This document shows, one piece after another, positions 43,664 through 54,700 of a stretch of 64,000 bases of DNA; within the stretch, counting starts at the first letter, position 1; each line of letters begins with the position of its first letter. The stretch lies in NCBI GenBank assembly GCA_963682025.1, contig OY821521.1, positions 50,925,307 to 50,989,306 of the forward strand. The letters run 5' to 3'. The translations under genes and the position numbers were made by a program. The notes beneath the pieces were generated by a model, which made no database searches, was not told the DNA's origin, and was given only the letters and a program-made list of their open reading frames with translations. Source of the stretch: Cordilura impudica (Eukaryota > Arthropoda > Insecta > Diptera > Scathophagidae).

Positions 43664-44400
43664 TAGGGTGGCTCTTCTTTATATGGAGGGAAAAAAATGT
43701 TTTCGAATTTAAAGTCTCACCCCCTAGAAATATGCGAATAGCAAAAAAACTGAGAAATACAAAGTTTTGGGTCAATCAAAAAAAAAAATTTAGAGGTGCC
43801 TCAACGCGATTCAAAATTTCAAGTGTGTTTATGGGGGAAATATGACTTTTCAGATTTTACGAAAATTTCGTTTTATTGTTTCCTTTTTTTTTTTGGACAA
43901 GTTGAATCGATATCAGTACTAAATTATCTTTTCAAGAACTTCAAAATCGAATAAAAACTCGCAAAAAAATAACAAATGCCCCAGACCACTTTTGTGCCAA
44001 AAAAAACTGTAGGTCATGAAATGAAACTATGAAAACTCAAACGTGAAGTATTGTTTTATTACCACGTTTTGAACCTATTGCGCAATGAGACCAAAGATGG
44101 AAAATTTTTTTGATTAAATTTTGAAAACTCCTTTTTTAAGCTTTAAAAAATTTTCTTTAACAAAATTTCAAAAAATGGATCTGACACTTTAAATTTTTGT
44201 TAAATATATGTTAGAGATTAACTGTGTGAAGTTTTAAGTAAATTCCTCTGCCAGAATTTTTTTTACTATGAATTTTTTTTCTCTAATTTTTTTTTTGATT
44301 GACCCAAAACTTTGTATTTCTCAGTTTTTTTTGCTGTTCGCATATTTCTAGGGGCTGAGACCGAGAGTTTGAACACTTTTTTTTATTAAGGGCCACCCTA
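43664..44400. mobile_element. hAT-type MITE with 8-bp target duplication
   Basis: A 737-bp element beginning TAGGGTGGC and ending GCCACCCTA. The terminal inverted repeats extend about 110 bp (CCCCTAGAAATATGCGAA, AAAACTGAGAAATACAAAG, TTTTGGGTCAATCAAAAAA). It is flanked by ATGTGCAT at 43656-43663 and 44401-44408. The 8-bp duplication indicates a hAT transposase in trans. A related interior piece is at the right edge of the window. Confidence 0.92.
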
Positions 44401-44409
44401 ATGTGCATA

Positions 44410-45000
44410 CAGATATATGTCAGCGATGCACACATATTTTTGTTTGTGCATGCACCGCTAACAAATTTTACACATCATTGCAAAAACTTTAGCCCCTATA
44501 ATTTGAAATCTAGCCTTATTAGTCGCTCAGTGTTGAAAACCTTGCCTATAATATTGTGTTTGAAACATTTTAACTTGGAAATTGTTTTCTTATTTTTTTT
44601 TTTTGTAGCATGACAGTTTTAATTTTAGGTGTACGAATACTTTTTGTAGCAAGTGTACTTATAAAAATGCTGTAAAATAAACAAATTGTTTTATACGATA
44701 AAAAATACTAAGCTGACCAAAATTACCAAGCAAACCAACTCTGGAGTAGCATAATTCATCTAATTTTTTTCATAATTGCGGTCTAAAAAGACACCAAATC
44801 GAAAAAGAAAGTGATCCTGAGCCACTCGGTAGGTGGGTACAAAAGCAAGTATTTTTAGTAGTACTCGTAGTTATACATATTATTACAGACTTACTACATT
44901 CAGGCTGTAGATGAAATAATTTAAAATTTCTTACCTTATTATCGTGTTATGTCCTCAATTCCAATAATTTCAAACCCTGGAAAAAATAAAATAAAAACAA
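44410..45000. other. No gene seen
   Basis: Contains a Tc1-like terminal-repeat word (TGTACGAATACTTTTTGTAG at 44631) and AT-rich sequence, nothing else supported. Confidence 0.45.
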
Positions 45001-45005
45001 TTAAA

Positions 45006-45806
45006 AACAAGTAAGAAAATTATAGTCGGTCGAGACCGACTATACGATACCCTATACCATGCGTTTAAAGACCCTATCTCTTAGGCCTAACTAACTGGAC
45101 ATAGAAAATAAGATAAACCAAATTTGAGTGGGATTTTTATTAATTTTTTCGGCTGCAGATATGAAAAAGTTCATATCGGATGCTATATCTATATGGGGAC
45201 TAGGCCCAAAAATGGACCGATACTGACCATGTTTGGTAAAGTCTCTTGTATTTTGCAAAAATATATACAAACAAAATTTGAGATGAATCAGTGCAATATT
45301 TTTGTTTTTTGATAGATTTAAGTGAAGATCGGGAAGCAGCTCTATATGGGGTCAAAGGGATCATTTTTGGACTACTCATTAGTGGATGTAATGAACGCAT
45401 ACAAACCCAATTTGAGTAAGATCTATATGACAATTTGCATCTTATGGCAATTTATGTCGATTTCATATGGGTAATTTGTATGGGGGCTAGGTCTGAACAT
45501 GGACCGATTCTCACCAATTTCAATAGCGTTCATCCCATGGCCGATAAAAGCTTATATACCGAATTTCATCAAAATATATTCATATTTGCGACCTGCAGTT
45601 TGATTACAAGCTTTACATGGACACACAGACGGACGGACGGACGGACGGACGGGCGGACGGACGGACGGACATTGTTAAATCAACTCAGAAAGTGATTCTG
45701 ATTCGATCGGTATAATTAAAGATGGGTCTAGGTCAAATATTTTTGGTTGTTACAAACAGCAGCACAAAGTCATTATACCCAAACCACATAGTGGTATAGG
45801 GTATAA
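45006..45806 (-). mobile_element. Helentron/DINE-1-like element, full-length copy
   Basis: Minus orientation: AACAAGTAAGAAAATTATAG, palindrome TAGTCGGTCGAGACCGACTA (centre TCGA), subterminal ATACCCTATACCATGCG, and an expanded microsatellite with about nine GGAC units (45629-45670), the longest in the window. The 5' end is CCACATAGTGGTATAGGGTATA. About 95% like the copy at 38408 by eye. Confidence 0.92.
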
Positions 45807-45809
45807 ATA

Positions 45810-46125
45810 CGAAAAGTAAGAAATACGGTTTATTTTTTAATGTTCTATATTTTGCATTAATTTTATTATTAAATTTTTTCACCTGAAAGGTTTCTTTAAT
45901 GTTGTTAGAACTCAGGTCCAGCAATGGACAGGTCGTCTGGATAAGGTCATTTATGGAAGAAATTAAAATGTGATTGTCAATTAGTATTTACCTGCAGATA
46001 TGAGTATATTATAGGTCAGTACTGGTTTAAAAAAAATGGACCAATCGAGCTCATATTTAGGTCCTCGAAAGAAAATAAACATATACCAAATTAAAATCAT
46101 GTCTTTTAATCATATTTTTTGGAGC
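45810..46125. other. No gene seen
   Basis: AT-rich sequence without a supported frame or family. Confidence 0.45.
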
Positions 46126-46129
46126 CGTC

Positions 46130-46995
46130 AAAAGTAAACGATCTCAATGGATTTGTAAACTTGAAGAAATTGGTTACCGTTGCGTAGTTAAAGATTTTCA
46201 TTTGAAACGTATTAGCCCAACCAATATTAAAGGCGAGCTGGATCCTACTCTGGGGGAGTCTATAAAATATTGGGTGGCACCGTAGTGGCCCACCAATTGA
46301 GGTGGCCATGCCAGAACGGTTAAGAAAATCCGCAAAACGGTATTGGACGATCATCAACTGAAGGTGCGTTAGGTAGATTCATCGAATATTGACCGAAAAT
46401 TTGGAGATGTGAAAGCTGTACGCAAGATGGGTGCCGCGTATTCATAGATTGTTTGAATAGAGTTTTTGAAGAGAGTGTTTTTCGATGTTTCACCGCAATA
46501 AAGCCGAACTTTTGCGTTGATTCGTAACCATGGATGGGACATGGGTCCACCACTTCCCAGCTGAGACAAAGGAACAGTTAAAACAGTGATGTGAAATGGG
46601 AGAATCGTTCTCAAAGAAGACGAAGACAGTTCCATCTGCAGGCAAAGTTATGGCGTCTGTTTTTTTTTTTGGGATGCGCGTGGGATAATTAAGAAAAGAA
46701 ATTAAGGAAAATAGCCCGCATTTGGCGAAAAAGAAAGTGTTGTTTCATCAAGATAATGACTTTTTCCTGTTCACAAAATTCAAGAGACCCATGAAAGGAT
46801 GGCGTTTTGTGACGATTGAGTAGATAAAAACCGAATCGCTGAGCTCAAGGCCATACCAAAAAGTGGATATCAGAGCTGCTTCAAGGACCGAAAAAAAACG
46901 CTAGCACAAGTATATTATATCTAAGGGGGAATACTTTGAAGGGGGCAAAATAGAAATTGACAAATAAATAAATATTTTTTGAGAAAAATTAAAAA
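46130..46995 (+). pseudogene. Mariner transposase relic 1
   Basis: The plus strand, with shifts, reads KLYARWVPRIHRLF, then VTMDGTWVHHFPAETKEQLK (mariner VT-DETW-HH block with the catalytic Asp), TKTVPSAGKVMASVFF, WDARGIIKKRN and VLFHQDN-like sequence. Many stops. The element ends near ATCACCGTTTCTATTGAAC. Confidence 0.82.
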
Positions 46996-47014
46996 TCACC
47001 GTTTCTATTGAACA

Positions 47015-47290
47015 GGCCTCGTACCTTATTAGCCAGATTTAGCTCATTCGGATTATTTTCTATTTTGAAAAATGGCTCGGTGGTAAAAGATTTGCCAACA
47101 ATGAAGAGGTAGAGTTTGCGATTGATGTCTATTTTAAGGAGCTAGACAGGGTATCGAAGCTATTAAATATAGCCGGGAAAAGTGTATCGAGCTAAAAGGA
47201 GATTATGTTGAGAAATAAAGAAATTTTTTGCCAAATTTGTTGTTTTTTTTTTTTGTTAGGTCGGGTTGCTCTGGGACCGCCCTTGTATAG
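47015..47290 (+). pseudogene. Mariner transposase relic 2 (C-terminus)
   Basis: With shifts it reads YLARFSSF-DYFLF, KKWLGGKRFANNEEVE, YFKELDR and KCIELKGDYVE, then the post-coding TCGGGTTGCTCTGGGACCGCC shared with 9419-9432. It is separate from relic 1, which already contains its own C-terminal region. Confidence 0.75.
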
Positions 47291-47604
47291 AGCTAGAGCT
47301 AATATTACTTACAGCCTTACTTGTTTGTTATTTAGTATAATATTAATATTTTATATATTAAAAAGATCAAAAAAAGTTAAATTCAGAAATCGGATTCAGG
47401 TTCTATGGGACAAGCTGTAAAATCTATTAAAAATTTGTATATAAGGTTTAAGATGACAAATAAATCGTTTCATGTTTCCAGAACTACACTTTACGAAATG
47501 GTTTTTGACAAATTTGTTTTCGGTTAAGCAGTTTCCAGAACTTCCACATTTCCCTCCAAGTTTGAAAATGATTTTTTGCGAGGTAACTTTTCTAAATATT
47601 TATA

Positions 47605-48078
47605 TCTACAATATTAAAAGACAAGGCATTTCCTAAAAGACAGGGCCACCTCCTAAACCTCAGTTACTAACCGATTTTGACAAAAAATTTATTCTTGTTG
47701 TGTTAGAATTACAAAAATTAAATAAATAAATAAAATAAAAATAAAATAAATAAAAATACACTATTTGGAAGGTATTTAGTTACAGGTATTATTTACCTTC
47801 TGGTACATTTTTTTTTTTTTTAGTAATAATCATTTAAAGTTGCATACCTCTAGGCTCTTATAAAATTATTTATTAACAAACCCATTTATATATCTTCTGT
47901 GTGTTCAATAACTATCTATAATGAAATTTAATGAATTTTATTTAAAAATTCACAATCTAATGAATTTTATTTAAATATTCACTAATTTTTTATATATGTA
48001 GATTAAAAAAGCATAGAAAGAAAAAAATTGAATGAATAAATAAAATTTCCTAAAATTTCGAGTGCTGGGCTCTGCTAG
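47605..48078 (+). mobile_element. Diverged Helitron
   Basis: Starts TCTACAATATTAAAAGAC and ends AATTTCGAGTGCTGGGCTCTGCTAG-T, so both ends are recognisable. The interior is old, with a local AATAAATAAAATAAA expansion (47720-47757) and a repeated TAATGAATTTTATTTAAA block. Probably a separate, older subfamily. Confidence 0.72.
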
Positions 48079-48079
48079 T

Positions 48080-48595
48080 ATGTATAATTATTTCATCTTA
48101 AATACAGACAGACAATTGAATGAGAAAGATATAAAACTTGGATTCGTAAATTCTCCATAGCTACTTTAATGGAACTCTTTAAAAATAAAATAGAGGCCCA
48201 CATTATCCGAACTAACCTTACATATTTACCCAGTCCATATTGGGACTAGGTCAAGAATGTACCGGCTGTACACCAATCTAGTGAGTTGATTTTTGTATTC
48301 TTACAAACATATGCACAAAAATGTTAGTAAATTAAATCTTTAGACAGATTTATAAAGTCAACTCCGTGGCTTTTTTAACGTCCCTCAGAGTTAATTAAAA
48401 ATCAACACTACCCCTGTCAGCTACCAACTGTCAATAGAATACTGCAAAATTTGGTTAGTGTTTGACTGCCATTGAAAGCGGACTTCATAAAACATATTTT
48501 GTTTAAAAAAAAAAAACTATCACCGAAACCAAGGAAAGTCTTGATAAATACTATTTGGACTCTGCATCATAAACTTCAATGGTTCACAAGTGATT
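48080..48595. other. No gene seen
   Basis: AT-rich; a short GGGACTAGGTCAAGAATGTA at 48241 recalls a helentron internal block but is too short to call. Confidence 0.4.
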
Positions 48596-48599
48596 TACA

Positions 48600-48969
48600 G
48601 AACTAAATGGTCCAGAAAGCGGTTGTAACGTGTGAAATCATCGATAAAGACCATGGAATGAGATTGGACGATCGGAGAATAAAAACACGTGAGATGGCTG
48701 AAGCTGTAGGCATCTCAACTGAGGGTATACATCACATTTTACATGTATAGTTGGACATATTAAAGCTATATGCGCGATGGTTGCCGCATTTGCTCATACG
48801 TGACCATAAGCACAACCGTAAGACCACTTCAAATGATTGTTTGACGATGTTCAACCGAATGTCGAATGAGTATCGTAACCATAGACGAAACATGGATCCA
48901 TCAGAACACTTCAGAGCCCAAGGAATAGGCAAAGCCGATACACATTCACCAAATTTTAGCGATATATAT
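48600..48969 (+). pseudogene. Mariner transposase N-terminal relic
   Basis: With shifts the plus strand reads DHGMRLDDRRIKTREMAEAV, GISTEGIHHILH, YLDILKLYARWLPHLLI and CLTMFNRMSNEYRNHRRNMD, the helix-turn-helix and linker of mariner. It stops just where the large inverted-repeat transposon begins, so that transposon probably inserted into it or removed the rest. Confidence 0.8.
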
Positions 48970-49838
48970 GGGTAATTCCATGTCAAATCAACCAATGGGT
49001 GTACACTACCTTCTCCAAATTGTATGATTTTTCGTAGGAAGACAGATTATTACAGAACTAAAATAAGTGCAAAGTTTGAGGGCACTGGCACTTCTGTATC
49101 CGGAAATATGTGGTCTTGAAAATCGTAAAAAAAGGTCAAAATTTACAAAGTTGTACTTACTTAATTATAATTTTCTTGAAAAGTATTATAGTTACGCAAC
49201 TCATCAAGGTTGCATTTGAAAGGTTAATTAATTACCTTTAATTTGATATACAACATGATTTTTTTTTTGGAAAGGTCCAAGGTCACATCTCTTGACCTAT
49301 AATTCGGGAGGCTATAGCTGTAAAAACGACAATTTTAAAAATCTGAAAAAAATATATGTTTAAGATTGGTTCCTTCCCTAAAGTTCCAAAAAATTTCAGA
49401 CTGGGGGTCTGCTTGGATCCAGAAATATTTATCATAGAGTAAAGGTAGATATTTAAAAAGTCGATGCTGTTACTGTTACTGTTTATGAATGTGGTTGGTT
49501 GTGCTCGTGAGCGTCGGCGGGCTATGCACGCACGCCGCTATTTGTTTCTGGTTCTTTAGCTCTGTACTGTACTCAGTACAGACCTGTGTTAGGGTTGGTT
49601 TGACAGGTAATTATGTTAGAGCGAGACAACAGTATAAATGTTGTCGGGTGTGGTTCGTAGTGTCAAATAACTTGGATATAGAGAAATTATTGAAAAACGA
49701 GAAGTCAAAGGAAGCACCACGAAAAAAAACCATTCTAAGCACGTTGCTTTAAAAAACCACATGTGTTGCTATAAAATCAATATTTTTAAATAAAACCAAA
49801 AGTGTTCAAAGTGATTGTTTTTTGCCTCTGTAAACAAT

Positions 49839-50849
49839 ATGTCATTTAATACAATATATTGTTGTAATCCATTTAAAAAAGTTGCTCATGTCCGGAATGC
49901 AAGAGGACTTCGAAAAGTTCAGCAATGGATGACTGGAATTAGTAATAACATTTCAATATCAAATAAAATATGTGATATATGCAGAAGAGAACTTTATAAA
50001 TTAAAAGGAAGTGTAAACAATAATATTCAATCTATGAACGAGCCAGAAAACGAGACTTCAGACTCGGAAAGTGAAGCATCAGTTTCGGGAGATGTTCGAA
50101 TTTCTAAGTTAAACGAAAGTTTAACATATTTACAAGAATCTCCAATATGTTCGAGAAAAATTCCATTAAAAGGGTATACAACTAGAAAGTTAGAAAAAAT
50201 AACAACATCAATTAAAACCAACATTTTCCCAAATTCAACACCTTCAACCCCTCGCGTATGCCCAGAATCGGAAATAATCGAACAACTAAAAGAAAAGTTT
50301 AAATTAATAACTAAAAACAGTGATAAAATTCAACTTTTAACTATTTTACCTAAAAGCTGGACATTGAAAAGAATGGAGGAGGAATTTCAAATAACAAATT
50401 TCATGGCACGAAAGGTAAAAAACTTGGTTGAGACAAAAGGCGTATTGAGTACACCGAATCCAAAACTTGGAAAACGATTGCCATTAGAAATTGTTGATGT
50501 GGTGAAAATCTTTTATGAAACTGATTATGTCAACAGATGTCTACCAGGATGTAAAGACTATGTGTCAATAACAGAAAATGGTGTAAAAGTAAAAAAAAAT
50601 AAAAGACTTTTACTCGGAAATCTTCGAGAAGTTTATGCTTTATTTAAAGAAAAACATGAAGGGATAACTATTGGAATTTCTAAATTTTGTGAACTTCGGC
50701 CAAATAATGTGGTTCTAGCAGATGCGTCAGGAAGCCATAATGTATGTGTTTGTAAAATACATCAAAATACAAAACTAATGCTCCACGCAATAAACCTGAA
50801 AAAATTGACAGAAAATGTGCAGGATTTTGTGCTGGAAACTTATGTATAA
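49839..50849 (+). CDS. Transposase-like protein, N-terminal part
   Basis: Frame of 336 codons from the ATG at 49839 (MSFNTIYCCNPFKK). A Cys cluster CC-(about 45)-C-C (CCNPFKK to KICDICRRELYKL, residues about 8-57) looks like an N-terminal DNA-binding zinc finger. An acidic Ser-rich linker follows (NETSDSESEASVSGD). Further on are a charged helical block and LPKSWTLKRMEEEFQ with a helix-turn-helix-like NFMARKVKNLVETKG. Then come CLPGCKDYVSI, KNKRLLLGNLREVYALFKEK, and ISKFCELRPNNVVLADASGS leading to HNVCVCKIHQNTKLML. This arrangement is common in uncharacterised arthropod repeat proteins. The stop at 50849 is a frameshift artefact: the sequence continues in another frame. No intron of normal size explains the shift. 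Confidence 0.8.
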   Translation: MSFNTIYCCNPFKKVAHVRNARGLRKVQQWMTGISNNISISNKICDICRRELYKLKGSVNNNIQSMNEPENETSDSESEASVSGDVRISKLNESLTYLQESPICSRKIPLKGYTTRKLEKITTSIKTNIFPNSTPSTPRVCPESEIIEQLKEKFKLITKNSDKIQLLTILPKSWTLKRMEEEFQITNFMARKVKNLVETKGVLSTPNPKLGKRLPLEIVDVVKIFYETDYVNRCLPGCKDYVSITENGVKVKKNKRLLLGNLREVYALFKEKHEGITIGISKFCELRPNNVVLADASGSHNVCVCKIHQNTKLMLHAINLKKLTENVQDFVLETYV

Positions 50850-51876
50850 AGATTGTTTAAAAAGACTTATATGCAATCCCCCATCACCAAATTGCTACCT
50901 TGGCAGATGTAGCATGTGTCCAGATATACAAAATTTTAAAGAGAAACTTGGTGAATTATTATTAGAAAATGAAATTGATGAAATCATATATAAACAGTGG
51001 ATAAGTGTAGATAGAGACTCTTTGGAAACTATTATTAAAGAAACTGATTCTTTTCTGGATTCTTTATGCGAAAAACTGCAAACTCTTCTACCCCATTCAT
51101 TCGTATCTAAAGAGCAAGCTGCATTTATGGCTCACAAAAAGTCTGCGTTGGAAGAAAATGAGTATTTAGTAATTTGCGACTTCTCCGAAAATGCAACTGT
51201 TGTGGTTCAGGATTCTGTACAAGGCTTTTTATGGAATAATAGCCAGGCCACACTATACCCAATAGCAATTTATTACAAATCAAATGGAAAATTAGAAACT
51301 ACAAATTTTATAATAATATCAGACTGTCTAATACATAATACCATAGCAGTTCATTTATTTCATCGCCACCTAAAAAACAAGTTTTTGAAAATACCAAAGA
51401 AAATTTTTTATTTTTCGGACGGTTCTTCCGCTCAATTTAAAAATAAAAAAAACTTTGCCAATTTATGCCATCATAGCGAAGATTTTAATTGTTCCGCTGA
51501 GTGGCATTTCTTTGCTACCAGTCACGGCAAAGGACCTAGTGATGGTCTTGGGGGAACGGTAAAGCGTGAAGCACGAAGAGCCAGCTTGCAACGTCCATTC
51601 GAAGATCAGATAACTACTCCTCTCCATAATTGGTGTCAGCAAACTCTTCAGAACTGCAACTTTGCATATTTAACGGAAAAAGATTATGAAGAAGAAGAGA
51701 AATTGCTAACTGATAGATTTATAGGATTACGTACAATTCCGGGAACTCAAAAGCAGCACAGCTTCATACCAATTTCAAAAACACAATTACAAGCTAAAAT
51801 TTATTCCGCTGATAGCAAATTTGTAATTGAAAACATTTATAATAAAACTAAACAACAACAACAGCATTCATCATAA
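50850..51876 (+). CDS. Transposase-like protein, C-terminal DDE part
   Basis: Continues the preceding gene after a frameshift near 50815-50850; the frame is open from 50815. It starts YKDCLKRLICNPPSPNCYLG with a further Cys pair (GRCSMCPDI). An RNase-H-like core can be proposed: strand EYLVICDFSEN (first Asp), strand KKIFYFSDGSSAQFKNKKN (second Asp), then HFFATSHGKGPSDGLGGTVK and REARRASLQRP, with Asp in PSDG or the following Glu as third acid. The end is a Gln run, TAA at 51874. The protein has no other stop, so the copy died recently, if it is dead. Superfamily not identified with confidence. Confidence 0.8.
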
Positions 51877-52000
51877 TAATGTCAACAACAACAACAACAA
51901 CAGAATTCATCATAATAATGTCAACAACAACAACAACAACAACAGCATTCATCATAATAATGTCAACAACGCCAACAACAACAGCATTCATAATAATAAT
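51862..52000 (+). repeat. CAA-rich minisatellite
   Basis: Four units of TTCATCATAATAATGTCAAC or a close variant with a variable number of CAA triplets start just before the stop codon of the transposase-like gene. The first unit supplies the C-terminal Gln residues; the rest is untranslated. The 70- and 101-codon frames here (poly-Asn, poly-Thr) are by-products. Confidence 0.88.
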
Positions 52001-52509
52001 AATTCACTTGTTAAATATCTACCTTTACTCTATGATTAATATTTCTGGATCCAAGCATACCCCCAGTCTGAAATTTTTTGGAACTTTAGGGAAGGAACCA
52101 ATCTTAAACATATATTTTTTTCAGATTTTTAAAATTGTCGTTTTTACAGCTATAGCCTCCCGAATTATAGGTCAAGAGATGTGACCTTTGACCTTTCCAA
52201 AAAAAAAAATCATGTTGTATATCAAATTAAAGGTAATTAATTAACCTTTCAAATGCGACCTTGATAAGTTGCGTCACTATAATATTAATCAAGAAAATGA
52301 TAATTAAGTAAGTACAACTTTGTACATTTTAATAGTTTTTCCCGATATTCAAGACCTCATATTTCCGGATCCAGATGCGTCAGTGAACTTAAATTTAGGA
52401 TTTTTCTTATTTCTCGGATACACTTTAATCCTGCCAAAATTCAGCCAATTTGGAAACAGTGATGTAAAAAACAGCCATATTTTAAGTTGAGTTCAGATGG
52501 TTTAACCCA

Positions 52510-52775
52510 TATGTTATATGATTATCTAGATCTTACGTCCATTTAGTCTAGGTTATTTGTATGTGTTTTTATTTGTATGGGATAGATCTGAAAATGCACC
52601 AATTTCAAAAGCGTTCGTCAAAATATATTCATATTTGCGACGGAAATCGCTAAATCAACTCAGAAAGTGATTTTGAGTCGATCGGTATAAGAAAGGGTGG
52701 GTCTAGGTCAAATATTTTTGGTCGTTACTAACATCAGCACAAACTCATTATACCCTCACCACATAGGACTGGAAG
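52510..52775 (-). mobile_element. Helentron/DINE-1-like fragment
   Basis: Diverged 5' part in minus orientation: GGATAGATCTGAAAATGCAC, CAAAATATATTCATATTTGC, ATCGCTAAATCAACTCAGAA and GTCGATCGGTATAAGAAAGG, then AAACTCATTATACCCTCACC and ACATAGG. The microsatellite block has been deleted. Confidence 0.75.
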
Positions 52776-53008
52776 ATAGAAATAAATTAAAAAAATTTTC
52801 GCTTCCTCTTAGTTTAAATATGGGATAGTTGAAGTCATCAAATGGTAGCCAAAACATTATTTTGAGTCTTTTAGTCAGAAAGCAGCCGAAAAATTCAAGT
52901 ATGTATATTTATAAGACGTAGTTCCCAGGGAAGGTTTTATTATGGTTGGTTGTAAGTGAACGGGATATTAGAGAAGCAGTATTTTCAATGCCCAAATTTA
53001 TAATGAAA

Positions 53009-53764
53009 AATAAGTAAGGAAATTATAGTCGGTCTAGACCATAATGCGTTTAGAGACCCTATCTCTTAATTAGATATAGAAAATAAACATACACCAAATT
53101 TGAGTGGCATTGTTATAAATTAGGTATCCTTCGGATATGAAAAAGTTCATATCGAGTGCTATATTTATATGGGAACTAGGTCGAAAAATGGACCGATCAT
53201 GATCATATTTGGTGAAGTCACTTCTTTTTTACAAAAACATATACAAACCAAATTTGAGAAAAATCTGTGCAATTTTTTGTTTAAGATTTAAGTGAAATTT
53301 GGGCTATGACTAAGAATTGTCCTATAGGGTTTATTTTTGGACAACTGATAAATGGATGTAAAAAACATACGCAAACCCAATTAGACTGACATCTATATGA
53401 TAATTTGGATATTATGGTGATTTAAGTCGATCTCATAGAGGTCATTTGTATGGGGATTAGGTCTGAACAACATGAATCGATTTTCACCAATTTCAATAGC
53501 GTTCATCCTATGGCAGATAGCTTATGTACAAAATTTCATCAAAATATATTCATATTTGCGGTCTGTAGTTTTATTACTAAATTGATATGGACACACAGAC
53601 TGACTGACGGACGGACTGACGGACATCGTTAAGTTGACTCAGAAAGTGATTCTCAGTCGATCGGTATAATAAAGGTCTAAGGTCTAGGTAAAATTTTTAT
53701 GGTAGTTACAAACAGCAGCACAAAGTCATTATACCCAAACCACATGGTGGTATAGGGTATAAAA
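53009..53764 (-). mobile_element. Helentron/DINE-1-like element with deleted hairpin
   Basis: Minus orientation: AAGTAAGGAAATTATAGTCG, GTCTAGACC, then directly ATAATGCGTTTAGAGACC. Half of the palindrome and the subterminal ATACCCTATACC are deleted. The rest is complete, with GACTGACGGACGGACTGACG near 53610 and CCACATGGTGGTATAGGGTAT at the 5' end. Confidence 0.85.
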
Positions 53765-53769
53765 ACAAG

Positions 53770-54700
53770 ATTAGAACCATTGATACTAAGGGGATCTCAT
53801 GGCTAAAGTTCCGAAAGCAAACCAATATGGTGTTACATTTTTTTTTTTATAAATTTATTCTTTTTTTTTTTTTTTTTTTTTTTGTTTATTTAAAAAATCG
53901 GTTTTTATCGCGAATGCTTCATCTTCATTACATTATGTTGTTGTTAAAATTTTCCCATATTTCATCTCTTGGACTGCGTGTGCTACATATTTCCTGGTTC
54001 ATTACAAGTTTAAAAAATATTCAATTCTATATTTAATTATGAACTGTAGTTATTTTACGAGGGCAGTCCATTTTATTTAAATATAATAATTAACTACCAA
54101 ATATATTTACAATTTATCAAAATATATTTACACGTTTTTTGATACGAGTATGTAAGTATGTAGCAAAAAAAAGAGGAGTTTCTCCCATTTTGATTTAGAT
54201 GTTTTTTGTAGGAAATTGATTCGACTACAAATCAAAACCAGTTTAAACTAAATGATTTAACCCAATAAAACTTCCAAATGCTGGGAATCTGTAATTTATT
54301 AAACTGCAAAGGAAAAAGACTACAAACAATAAAATAAAAGTTATAATGGATGAAGCTGAAAACTGAACTCATCAGTTGAAACTGAGAAGAACAACCTTAG
54401 ATGGGAGAGAAAAGTAAAGTAAATAATTTTTAATCATAAAAAGAAATAAGTGGAGCTAATAACAATGGTCTCATGATGAATCTTGAATATGTTATAGAAC
54501 ACCAAAAAATAAGTGACCCTATATTTTGCTTAAATTTGGTGGGCTGATTGTGAAGTACATAAACTTAAAACGAACATTTAATACTACAAAAATAAAAAAA
54601 CTAATTTTAAATGCTTCTACTGTCTAATTTGAAAACTACGGAATAATTTTGCTAAATAATTTAACCTTATTATTGCTTATTTCCAAAGATACCGTATTTG
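53770..54700. other. No gene seen
   Basis: Poly-T at 53863-53883, AT-rich sequence, no family recognised. Confidence 0.5.

Larger units (their letters stand above)
48970..52437 (+). mobile_element. 3.5-kb DNA transposon with >400-bp inverted repeats
   Basis: The left inverted repeat (48970-49460) reappears inverted at about 52010-52437. Shared blocks include CCGGAAATATG-GGTCTTGAA, ACAAAGTTGTACTTACTTAA, CAAGGT-GCATTTGAAAGG, TTAATTAATTACCTTTAATT, TGATATACAACATGATTTTT, CTTGACCTATAATTCGGGAG, GCTATAGCTGTAAAAACGAC and CAGACTGGGGGT-TGCTTGG. The left tip is GGGTAATTCCATGTCAAATC; the right tip is diverged or lost, so no target duplication can be read. Inside are a 5' leader, a broken transposase-like gene and a CAA-rich repeat. 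The CATGTCAA tip is shared with the small element at 55633. Confidence 0.88.

Noticed and set aside
46106..46635. Three overlapping minus-strand frames of 77-88 codons
   Set aside because: Antisense to the mariner relic, which explains the sequence better on the plus strand.
49489..49752. 87-codon frame upstream of the large transposon gene
   Set aside because: Different frame from the transposase, no motif, located in the probable leader; not enough support to call a second gene.
51827..52184. Poly-Asn and poly-Thr frames after the transposase gene
   Set aside because: Generated by the CAA/ATAATA minisatellite and the right inverted repeat.
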